From Chryseotalea sanaruensis (GTDB taxonomy: Bacteria > Bacteroidota > Bacteroidia > Cytophagales > Cyclobacteriaceae): 64,000 nt of DNA. The translations under genes and the position numbers were made by a program. Below are positions 29,071 to 36,610 of this stretch, in pieces (position 1 is the stretch's first letter; every line of letters begins with the position of its first letter). The notes below the pieces were generated by a model. That model was not told the DNA's origin and searched no databases. It was given only the letters and a program-made list of their open reading frames with translations. The stretch covers positions 113,402 to 177,401 of the forward strand of contig NZ_BHXQ01000001.1 in the NCBI RefSeq assembly GCF_003990915.1, read 5' to 3'.

Positions 29071-30186
29071 ATGGCCTTACAAACAGCGTACACTAGCCAA
29101 GTATTTCACTTTAATTTTCAAGCCCGGACCTCACGTGGCGCTATGCGCGAACGCAAGAGTTGGTTTGTAAAAATTTGGGATGACGTTAATACTGAAGTCT
29201 TTGGACTTGGTGAATGTGCTCCCTTACCAGGCTTGAGTATTGACGATGTGCCGGATTATGAGGAGCAGTTAAGAGAAACACTGCAACGTCTTCAGGAATT
29301 GACTATTGACAATGGACAATTGACAACGGACAAAATCCAACTATTGATAAAGCAAGTAATTTCTCCACAGTACCCTTCAATCATTTTCGGTTTAGAAACG
29401 GCCTTGCTTGACTTGATGAACGGGGGAAGACGAATCATATTTCAGAATGATTTTCAAAAAGGTCGGGAATTACCAATAAATGGATTGATTTGGATGGCGG
29501 ATATGGACTTAATGTTGCAACAAATTGCCATTAAAGTCTATGATGGATTCAATTGCATCAAGATGAAAGTTGGTGGTCTTAATTTTGAAAAAGAGTGCGA
29601 CATCCTCCATTATGTGCGCAAGAAATATTACCGCGAGGACATTACCATAAGGTTGGATGCTAACGGTGCGTTTAAACCAGATGACTGCTTATACAAACTT
29701 AAAGAATTGTCAAAGTTTGGTATTCACTCTATAGAGCAACCGATTAAAGCAGGCCAACGAAGTCTGATGCGTGAACTCAGTGAGCAATCTCCTATACCAA
29801 TCGCATTGGATGAAGAACTGATAGGTGTAAATACGTTGGAAGAAAAACAACTTTTGCTTGAAGAGTGTGGCGCACCGTACATTATTTTAAAACCTAGCCT
29901 GCATGGAGGAATACAATCAAGTTTAGAATGGATTAAAGTGGCGGAAGAAAAGAAAATTGGTTGGTGGATCACCTCTGCACTTGAGTCTAATATCGGTTTG
30001 AATGCCATTTGTCAAATGACAGCTCAATTTCCAGTTGAGATACCTCAGGGCTTAGGTACAGGCCAGTTGTATGACAATAACATTGAATCACCACTTTTGG
30101 TAAAAAAGGGAAACATCAGCTTGTCCCAAAGTCAAGAGTGGAATATTGAAAGCTTAAATTTTATAACTATACAAAACAATGGCTAA
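29071..30186 (+). CDS. menC: o-Succinylbenzoate synthase (enolase superfamily)
   Basis: A 371-residue protein with the muconate-lactonizing fold. The catalytic lysine pair is in 'CIKMKVG' (K164/K166), metal ligands D196 (RLDANG), E222 (SIEQP) and D247 (ALDEEL), and a second-face lysine K274 lies in 'ILKPSLHGG', a MenC signature. The reaction dehydrates SHCHC to o-succinylbenzoate for menaquinone synthesis. A dipeptide epimerase is the main alternative, but the KPxxxGG block and the N-terminal 'GLGECAPLPGLS' favour MenC. Residues 78-89 are encoded by a short GACAATTGAC-type repeat (29299-29334), probably an inserted loop. The next gene overlaps its end by 8 bp. No other men genes are in the window. 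Confidence 0.85.
   Translation: MALQTAYTSQVFHFNFQARTSRGAMRERKSWFVKIWDDVNTEVFGLGECAPLPGLSIDDVPDYEEQLRETLQRLQELTIDNGQLTTDKIQLLIKQVISPQYPSIIFGLETALLDLMNGGRRIIFQNDFQKGRELPINGLIWMADMDLMLQQIAIKVYDGFNCIKMKVGGLNFEKECDILHYVRKKYYREDITIRLDANGAFKPDDCLYKLKELSKFGIHSIEQPIKAGQRSLMRELSEQSPIPIALDEELIGVNTLEEKQLLLEECGAPYIILKPSLHGGIQSSLEWIKVAEEKKIGWWITSALESNIGLNAICQMTAQFPVEIPQGLGTGQLYDNNIESPLLVKKGNISLSQSQEWNIESLNFITIQNNG
29299..29334 (+). repeat. GACAATTGAC-type short repeat inside menC
   Basis: Imperfect tandem copies of a 7-10 bp TTGACAATGGACAA-like unit lie in frame and encode 'TIDNGQLTTDK'. Similar repeats are known between and inside genes of several bacterial groups. Confidence 0.55.
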
Positions 30187-31000
30187 TTGCATCAATTGCA
30201 ATCAAGAAGTAAGCACGGCATACTGTCCAGCATGTGGACAACGCAATCCGGTTAAGAAAATTAACATGGTAAATATGTGGTCAGATTTTGCTGCGCGTAT
30301 TTATGGTTTTGATGGAATGCTCCCCAGAACCCTAAGCGATCTTACCATACGTCCAGGACAGGTAGCACATGATTATATCATTGGTAATCGAGTTAAATAT
30401 TACGGACCACTGGGATATTTCTTTCTAACGCTTACTGTTTATTTATTGTTGGCTTCATTGTTAGAAGTGGATTTGGTAAACTTCATGATGCAGACAAATC
30501 CATCAAATGTTGAAGAACAAGGTGGGGGCGTTCAGGAGGTGGTTAGAGAAATCACTAGGTGGACAATTGATAATATGCGCAGCATTTCGTTTTTTATAAC
30601 CCTATTCACTGTGTTTTTTACTTGGCTGCTTTTTAAAAAAAGCAGATACAATTTTGTTGAAACTGGTGCGTTAGTGTTCTTTACAACAGGGCACTTCATG
30701 TGGGTAAGTATTGTCCTAATAGTTGTTTATAAAATGAGCGGCCTCGTGTTAGATTCCTTCTACCTATTGCTCGCTTCCATGGCGTTTATGATTTATGCCT
30801 TTGTCAATTTCTATAGCCACCTAAGTAAGTGGAAAATTATTGTCAGGGGTATTTTTGTACATATTTTATCTTATACAGTTCTTGCTTTTGTTATTATAGG
30901 GGCTACCATTTATAGAATTTCTACTGATAAAGCGCTATACGAAAAAATAAGACCTTCTAACAACAAACCTAAAGTTGAGCAAAGTCCTGCAGTGAAGTAG
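30179..31000 (+). CDS. DUF3667-family membrane protein with N-terminal zinc ribbon
   Basis: A 273-residue protein. The N-terminus has two CxxC pairs, 'CINCNQ' and 'CPACGQ', which form a zinc ribbon. 'DLTIRPGQVAHDYIIGNR' is typical of DUF3667. Four to five hydrophobic helices follow (starting 'YYGPLGYFFLTLTVYLLLA'), then a Lys-rich tail. It overlaps menC by 8 bp, so the two are probably translated from one mRNA; a functional link to menaquinone is not established. The last ten or so codons overlap, on the opposite strand, the remnant end of a pseudogene. The protein's role is unknown. Confidence 0.8.
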   Translation: MANCINCNQEVSTAYCPACGQRNPVKKINMVNMWSDFAARIYGFDGMLPRTLSDLTIRPGQVAHDYIIGNRVKYYGPLGYFFLTLTVYLLLASLLEVDLVNFMMQTNPSNVEEQGGGVQEVVREITRWTIDNMRSISFFITLFTVFFTWLLFKKSRYNFVETGALVFFTTGHFMWVSIVLIVVYKMSGLVLDSFYLLLASMAFMIYAFVNFYSHLSKWKIIVRGIFVHILSYTVLAFVIIGATIYRISTDKALYEKIRPSNNKPKVEQSPAVK

Positions 31001-31566
31001 TGGGCTTACTCAATTCTAGCCAGGTTTTGTCCGCTTCAAATTTTTCCGGATAATTATTGAGTGTCTCAATAATGTTTGCTCCGTAGTTAACAGGTTAAAG
31101 TTATCCATAAAAGTAGAAGGATAAAATATAGTATAAGGTATTCCTGATTGTTTAACCATATCCACTGCCTTACGCTTAACGTCAAACACCCACCAGTTAA
31201 AATTATTCATACCCTGATAATTCATGATCGGAGAACTGATAAATCCTATACGTTTAATCTTTTTTTGTTTTGCAAATTGCAATATGTTTTACAAACCTTC
31301 AGCTTCAGTATGAAACTCATTTAATTTTTCATGCTGTTGTAAATTAAGATTGAGGTAAAGGTATTCGGTTTGATCAAGAAATTTTTCGAGACTACCTGGA
31401 TCTGCAATGTCACCGTTTACTATCTGAACGTTTTCTGGAAGTAGCTTGCTTGCTTTAGCCGCATTTCGAATGAGCGCACTAACTTCATATCTGTGCTTAA
31501 CGAAAGCTTGAGTAAAGGGGAGTCCCAACAGAGCAGTGCCCCAATAATTGAAATCTTTTTTGTCAT
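30969..31566 (-). pseudogene. Decayed NmrA-like NAD(P)-binding protein
   Basis: Start ATG 31564-31566 overlaps the permease stop (ATGA). 'MTKKISIIGA' begins a Rossmann fold, but a frameshift near 31530 throws the frame off; the correct continuation 'LGLPFTQAFVKHRYEVSAL' is in another frame. A TAA at 31289-31291 interrupts 'HTEAEGL*NILQFAKQKKIKRIGFISS' in frame. After 'STFMDNFNLLT' the middle of the protein is missing and another frame gives an apparent C-terminus, 'LNNYPEKFEADKTWLELS' ending at a TAG at 30969-30971. With at least three lesions the gene is dead. The family (NmrA/SDR-like) senses or reduces NAD(P)-linked substrates. It once lay in an operon with the permease and Rieske genes. 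Confidence 0.8.
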
Positions 31567-33008
31567 TGCCTTTCTTTTTTCTTAAAGTAAAAATATAATG
31601 GCGTGCCCAACACCACCAGCAGCAAACCGAAAAGAGAATTAATGATTGGGGCTCTGCCTGTCAGATAATTAGTAATATCATTTGCAAGGGTGAGGATCAG
31701 AAAGAAAAATGTAATAATCACAAAAGTGGCAGGAACAAATGGGTAGCCCCATACTTTATAGGGGCGGTGGGCATCGGGCATCTTTTTCCTAAGTACAAAA
31801 ACACCAAAAGCACTTAATCCATAAAATAACCAGCTAACAAATATCAACATGTCAGTAAGCATATCGAATGATCCACTAAGGACTAAGAGACAAGTCCAAA
31901 TTGCGTGAAGCGCCAATGCATTGGCAGGTGTTTGAAAAGCCGGATGTATGTTGGCAGTCCAACTAAAAAATCTCTTTTCTTGTGCCATGGCAAAAGTTAC
32001 TCTCGCTGTAGCCATAATGTTTGCGTTGGTTGAACCAATGCCAGAAAAAATAACCAGTAACGCAATTAATGCTCCACCTATACCACCCATTGCAAGCTGT
32101 GCAGCATCAGAAGCCACAAAGGAAGCACTCGCGATTGCACTGATATCCATCACAAATAAATATGCCATGATAATCAACGCATAGATGACTATACAAGAGA
32201 GTAGTCCGATCAATAAACTTTTGACAATATTTTGTTGGGGGTTTTTAATCTCACCTGCAACAAAGGTGATATTATTCCATCCATCGTATCCCCAAAAGGC
32301 ACCCGATAATGCTGCAACAATGGCGAGAACTAATGCCCAACCTTCAGGAGCAGTTGCAGCAGAGGTTACATAGTTATTCGGTGAGCCATCACCTATGGTG
32401 AAGATGCCAAAAATAAGAAGCATTATTGACGCTACTTTGATAAGCGTGAAGAGTACTTGTAAGCCTGCACCTGCTTTTGTGCTTCGGTAGTTGATGAATG
32501 TTAGTATTAAGACAATACCAATTGTGAAGAGTTTTACTCCGATGTTCACTAAAGGATATATTCTACCGATACCTGGTATGTATAAATAAACGGCTTGTTC
32601 AACTTCAATTGAAAATCGAGGAAGGCTGATATAATACTCTGCATAAGTACCAGCTACATAGGCAATAGATGCCACGCCAGCCGTATTAATTACTATAAAG
32701 GCAGACCAACCGTAAAGGAAGGCAACGAAATCGCCATACATTTTTTTGAAGAAGATGTATTGGCCACCTGTTTCAGGTATCATGGCAGCCACTTCAGCGT
32801 TGCTCAGCGCACCAAATAAGGTAATGACACCGGCCAATATCCATACAAAAAGCAAAAGCAAAGGAGATCCAAGTTGAGAGGCCATTAGAGATGGCTTAAG
32901 AAAAATACCAGAGCCAATAACACCACCAACTACCAATGCAATGGTTGACCAAAGCCCAAGTGTTCTGGCAAGATGTGCTTTTTCCTTCGGTACTGACATA
33001 ATTTTCAC
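31563..33008 (-). CDS. APC-family amino acid permease
   Basis: A 481-residue protein with about twelve transmembrane helices. The APC signature at the first helix is 'VVGGVIGSGIFLKP', followed by 'LSNAEVAAMIPETGGQYIF', and the helix-6 region has 'ALSGAFWGYDGWNNITFVAGEIKNP'. These resemble the SteT/LAT-like branch of amino acid exchangers. The start is a GTG at 33006-33008 overlapping the stop of the Rieske gene (GTGA), or the ATG three codons on. Co-translation with the oxygenase suggests linked uptake and breakdown of an amino-acid-like compound (inference). Substrate unknown. Confidence 0.88.
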   Translation of the reverse strand: MKIMSVPKEKAHLARTLGLWSTIALVVGGVIGSGIFLKPSLMASQLGSPLLLLFVWILAGVITLFGALSNAEVAAMIPETGGQYIFFKKMYGDFVAFLYGWSAFIVINTAGVASIAYVAGTYAEYYISLPRFSIEVEQAVYLYIPGIGRIYPLVNIGVKLFTIGIVLILTFINYRSTKAGAGLQVLFTLIKVASIMLLIFGIFTIGDGSPNNYVTSAATAPEGWALVLAIVAALSGAFWGYDGWNNITFVAGEIKNPQQNIVKSLLIGLLSCIVIYALIIMAYLFVMDISAIASASFVASDAAQLAMGGIGGALIALLVIFSGIGSTNANIMATARVTFAMAQEKRFFSWTANIHPAFQTPANALALHAIWTCLLVLSGSFDMLTDMLIFVSWLFYGLSAFGVFVLRKKMPDAHRPYKVWGYPFVPATFVIITFFFLILTLANDITNYLTGRAPIINSLFGLLLVVLGTPLYFYFKKKERQ

Positions 33009-34084
33009 TGCATGAATTCTGCCAGTAAGCGATGAAAATGATGTGTACCCATTTCACGCTTTACCGAATACCGCCCATGTTGGTAAAAACGTGAGCGAAT
33101 CCCTTTTTGCACCTGATGCACTACTTCTTCATCCTCTTTCTCTACTTCATCAAGATTCGCACCGGCACCTTGTCTCAGTTTGTTTTCATCCCAAACATAA
33201 GAGAGGAAGGAGACTCTAGTTTTATTAATGCTAAGGGGCCTGATGATGTTGATCGATAATCCCCATGGATAAAAGTTGAACATCATATTTGGGAAAACCC
33301 AGAAATAGTAAGCGGCTACTTGTTTACCATAATCAACAGAGCTGGGTGGCAAATCGAAAGTGATGTCACCTTCTTTGGCCAATGCCAGTTGGAGATTACT
33401 GTATCGGTAAAGCTCTGTCGTATAATTACCATAGTCAATGATGCTGTTTAAACCTGCATGTATAAAGGGTATATGGAAACCTTCAAGATAGTTTTCGCAA
33501 TACAAAGCCCAATGTGCATCTACTTGATAGTCTTTCGATAAATCAGGTCTGAAGTGAAATTGTTCTAATGGCATCCAGCCAATACGATTTTGCATATCGG
33601 CAAAAAAGTGTTGTGGATTACTTTTGTTACTGAGTGATGTAAAAAGCCATTTACCCATTTGGTGAAGCGGCAGATGTTTTAGATGATCATCGCTTGTAGG
33701 AAAATTCTCAACCTCCTTGAATTCCGGCATTGAATGAAAAGTACCATCTAATTTGAAACGCCTGCCATGGTAACGGCAGCGGATGTCGTTTAACTTACAA
33801 GCACGCTCAACAAGTATGTTGCCACGATGAGTACATACATTTGATAGACAATGAATAGTCTTATTCTCATCGCGTGTAATAACAATGGGTTCATTGAGAT
33901 GCTCTTCTAACAAGTTGACAGGTGTTGTCCACCCCACTTCTTTTACCTGATCGGTATCCCCAATAAATTGCCATGTTGAGGCGAATATTTTTTCCTTACC
34001 CTCTTCAAAATGAGCTGAGCTGAGGTAAAAATCAGTATGAATGGTTTTTGCCTTGGCTATGTCCGGATGTACATCGAATTTCAT
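33005..34084 (-). CDS. Rieske-type ring-hydroxylating oxygenase alpha subunit
   Basis: A protein of about 359 residues from MKFDVHPDIA (ATG 34082-34084; an upstream ATG at 34108 adds eight residues). The Rieske [2Fe-2S] ligands are in 'CTHRGN' (Cys84, His86) and 'CRYHGRRF' (Cys103, His106). The mononuclear iron site is 'ENYLEGFHIPFIHAGL' (two His). The C-terminal catalytic domain is the SRPBCC fold of aromatic dioxygenases and of choline or carnitine mono-oxygenases. No reductase or ferredoxin gene is next to it. It is followed by a coupled amino acid permease, so a quaternary-amine or amino-acid-type substrate is more likely than a plain aromatic (inference). Confidence 0.88.
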   Translation of the reverse strand: MKFDVHPDIAKAKTIHTDFYLSSAHFEEGKEKIFASTWQFIGDTDQVKEVGWTTPVNLLEEHLNEPIVITRDENKTIHCLSNVCTHRGNILVERACKLNDIRCRYHGRRFKLDGTFHSMPEFKEVENFPTSDDHLKHLPLHQMGKWLFTSLSNKSNPQHFFADMQNRIGWMPLEQFHFRPDLSKDYQVDAHWALYCENYLEGFHIPFIHAGLNSIIDYGNYTTELYRYSNLQLALAKEGDITFDLPPSSVDYGKQVAAYYFWVFPNMMFNFYPWGLSINIIRPLSINKTRVSFLSYVWDENKLRQGAGANLDEVEKEDEEVVHQVQKGIRSRFYQHGRYSVKREMGTHHFHRLLAEFMQ

Positions 34085-34167
34085 AAAGATGCTTTGTGCA
34101 AAATACAAATTCTTTGTGTCTCTTGGCAGACAAACTTAAAGTCATACTATTCGTAAAATTGTATTGT

Positions 34168-34566
34168 ATGAAAAACCAAGTGATTTTTCCCGCTGTAGCA
34201 CGCTACCTTTCAGCACTTATTCTGGTTCAAACCTTGTTTTTTAAGTTTAGTGCTTCTCCAGAATCTGTTTACATTTTTCAAACAGTTGGCATGGAGCCTT
34301 GGGGGAGAATTATGGTTGGAGTTGCTGAATTGATAGCAGCACTTTTGTTGATTTATAAACCTCTTAGTTGGTTAGGTTCGATACTATCAATTTTCATGAT
34401 GGCAGGAGCCATAATGATGCATGTTTTCCTTATAGGAATAGAAGTAATGGGGGACGGAGGTGAGTTGTTCTTATTGGCTGTAGTTGTATTTATTCTGTGC
34501 AGCTATGTACTATATGAACAACGAGCTATATGGCTTGACCTATTAAGGAATCGCTTTAGATTATAA
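34168..34566 (+). CDS. DoxX-like small membrane protein
   Basis: A 132-residue protein from MKNQVIFPAVARY (ATG 34168), with four hydrophobic helices. 'LILVQTLFFKFSASPESVYIF' and 'GVAELIAALLLI' match the DoxX/DoxX-like layout. The frame is open upstream to 34096, but that segment is not membrane-like and would run into the divergent oxygenase gene. It is convergent with the following gene; the two stops share the sequence TTATAA at 34561-34566. Function unknown; DoxX-like proteins are often tied to respiratory or thiol redox balance. Confidence 0.72.
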   Translation: MKNQVIFPAVARYLSALILVQTLFFKFSASPESVYIFQTVGMEPWGRIMVGVAELIAALLLIYKPLSWLGSILSIFMMAGAIMMHVFLIGIEVMGDGGELFLLAVVVFILCSYVLYEQRAIWLDLLRNRFRL

Positions 34567-35325
34567 GCCTTCAAGCGCTTTGACAAGATCAGCTGTTAGA
34601 CCCTCATCATTTTTCAGAGCAGCTTTTAAGGCTTCAGATAAAAATTTGGGTATCTGCTCTCCTTTTTCCAATTTGTTTTTAAGGTCTTTAATCATATCAA
34701 TTGCATCATTCTTATCAGGTAGCGCGCTGTTCAGAACTTTTACTTCTAAGGCGTTCCATGGATCAAGGTTAACATTAGATAAACCTTTCGGCTTAGTGGA
34801 TTGTGCAATAGTTTTATCATTTATACAAGCATTAAACTGATTGATGATCTCATCCAAATCACTGTATCCATATTTTCCTTCTTCTATTTGCGCAGCTAGT
34901 TCAGAGCATTCACTTAAAAAACGTGTCATGTTTCGTTTAAAGCCGAGATTAGGTACTTCCATGCCCTGACCATCCATTTTTAATAAATACTGGCCATCAT
35001 AACTTAGCTGACCATTCATTTGAAAAGCATACAAACTTAAATAGCCCTGCTTGAGCAGTTTCATAAATACATAGGTGTCAGCAAATTTCACAGGTCTGTA
35101 AAATTCCTTTTCTAAAACAAAGCCCCTTACTTGCAAAATGGTGTATGTTATTTTTTTCTTATTAGGCTGGCTAACTTGAACTCTTTTGTCAAGACCATTT
35201 ACAAATATTTTAACCTGACCGTTTAGGGTGTCACCTTTTGCAGTAATAAGATAATCCTGTGCAGTTGCTGAATTACAAAGGAGAATAAACAATGTCAGTA
35301 ATGGGTATGTAAACAGATGCTTCAT
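34561..35325 (-). CDS. Hypothetical secreted protein
   Basis: A 254-residue protein with a signal peptide (MKHLFTYPLL...ATAQ). The mature start, 'DYLITAKGDTLNGQVKI', is a phrase seen in many Bacteroidota secreted proteins that are poorly characterised. The middle is predicted beta-rich ('GYLSLYAFQMNGQLSYDGQYLL') and the last third helical and charged. I recognise no catalytic residues. It is monocistronic and ends tail to tail with the DoxX-like gene. Confidence 0.7.
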   Translation of the reverse strand: MKHLFTYPLLTLFILLCNSATAQDYLITAKGDTLNGQVKIFVNGLDKRVQVSQPNKKKITYTILQVRGFVLEKEFYRPVKFADTYVFMKLLKQGYLSLYAFQMNGQLSYDGQYLLKMDGQGMEVPNLGFKRNMTRFLSECSELAAQIEEGKYGYSDLDEIINQFNACINDKTIAQSTKPKGLSNVNLDPWNALEVKVLNSALPDKNDAIDMIKDLKNKLEKGEQIPKFLSEALKAALKNDEGLTADLVKALEGL

Positions 35326-35448
35326 AGCTATATATATTCTTGCAAACTAAGCTGAAATCAGCTTACAGCCAAAGAAAATGCGTTTAGAAAAGGTATTTTT
35401 GAAATCAATTATTCTTATCCTTTATTTGCAGCCTTCTGTATTAGCTAT

Positions 35449-36327
35449 ATGATTAATTATAACCCCAAAGTTTGGTTTTCGCTTATCTTCCACAGCTACT
35501 CAAAGCATGTAATGAGAACGCTTTTGCCCGTACTCATTTTTATGGCATTGTTCACTTTTGCAGTAGAGGTTATTTATGATGTTTTTGAGCTGGAAGAGAA
35601 GAATTTCCCCGGCACCATTGCCATGCACTCACTTTTGGGTATTGTTTTGGGTCTATTCCTGGTGTTTAGAATAAATTCGGCCTATGACCGCTGGTGGGAA
35701 GGGCGAAAAATGTGGGGAGGTATGGTAAACAGTACTAGAAATTTTGCCCTAAAGCTAAATGCCTACATCAGTAAAGAAGACCATGAAGAAAGAGAGTGGT
35801 TCGCAAAAATGATTCCTAACTTTATTATTGCCACTAAAGAACATCTCAGAAAAGGAACGCAGATAAGCGAACTTGATCCGCCAACCGATGACTTTGTTAA
35901 TATTTTAAAGAAGTACAAGCATAAACCTAATCACATCTCTGCCATGATGTACAACAGAGTGAATGAGCTGTATAAGAAGGGTGATTTTTCAGGTTATCAG
36001 CTAATGAATCTTGACAAAGAACTAAAGGACTTTACCGATTTAATAGGAGCATGTGAGCGCATTAAGAACACACCTATTCCATATTCTTATTCCATGTATA
36101 TAAAAAAGTTTCTTTTTATATATGTGATAACCTTGCCCTTCGCCTTTATTAATAACTTCGGTTATTATACCGAGATTATTGTTGTACTCATTACTTTCGT
36201 ATTACTAAGCGTTGAATTAATTGCTGAAGAAATTGAAGACCCTTTTGGTACAGACGTTAACGATTTGCCTACAGATGAGCTGGCGGATAAAATCAAAGAT
36301 AATGTTGAAGAAATTCTCTTAGCTTAG
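35449..36327 (+). CDS. Bestrophin-family ion channel
   Basis: A 292-residue inner-membrane protein. Family signs are the N-terminal 'MINYNPKVWFSLIFHSYSK', 'HSLLGIVLGLFLVFRINSAYDRWWEGRKMWGG' (split, with the conserved NSAYDRWWEGR), and the C-terminal 'EEIEDPFGTDVNDLPTDELA'. Bacterial bestrophins form pentameric channels for ions. A 41-codon ORF on the other strand overlaps its stop by 3 bp. Confidence 0.92.
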   Translation: MINYNPKVWFSLIFHSYSKHVMRTLLPVLIFMALFTFAVEVIYDVFELEEKNFPGTIAMHSLLGIVLGLFLVFRINSAYDRWWEGRKMWGGMVNSTRNFALKLNAYISKEDHEEREWFAKMIPNFIIATKEHLRKGTQISELDPPTDDFVNILKKYKHKPNHISAMMYNRVNELYKKGDFSGYQLMNLDKELKDFTDLIGACERIKNTPIPYSYSMYIKKFLFIYVITLPFAFINNFGYYTEIIVVLITFVLLSVELIAEEIEDPFGTDVNDLPTDELADKIKDNVEEILLA

Positions 36328-36449
36328 TCAAATGCTACGCTCACTATAAAGTAGATCACAATCATCAAAATCAAAACAGCATACATAATAAGGTCTACCC
36401 TTATATATTCCTTATACTCCTGATAAAGCGCTTTTATTTTTTTAATCAT
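36324..36449 (-). CDS. Possible 41-residue single-span membrane peptide
   Basis: ATG 36447-36449 to TAA 36324-36326. The peptide has a basic, amphipathic front (MIKKIKALYQEYKEYIRVD) followed by one strongly hydrophobic helix (LIMYAVLILMIVIYFIVSVA) and FD at the end. The 'KK..K' front with a clean transmembrane span is typical of real small membrane proteins. It is convergent with bestrophin and has A-rich sequence before the ATG. No homologue can be checked here. Confidence 0.5.
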   Translation of the reverse strand: MIKKIKALYQEYKEYIRVDLIMYAVLILMIVIYFIVSVAFD

Positions 36450-36610
36450 ACTTTTCAATGGCTCAATTTACGAATTCGTAACAGTAAATCACATCAACTT
36501 AAGCTTCGCTAATAAGAAAAGTGGCTTTATTAATTAACCATTGTTAACAAATAATTAAATGGTATAACTCTTTGTAATCCTGCGCGTTTACATCCGACAT
36601 ACAACGCGCT

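Noticed and set aside
31016..31528. Two separate small genes at 31016-31282 and 31289-31528
   Set aside because: They join in the same frame across a single TAA and together form one broken NmrA-like protein; the first appears to start at TTG only because of the stop.
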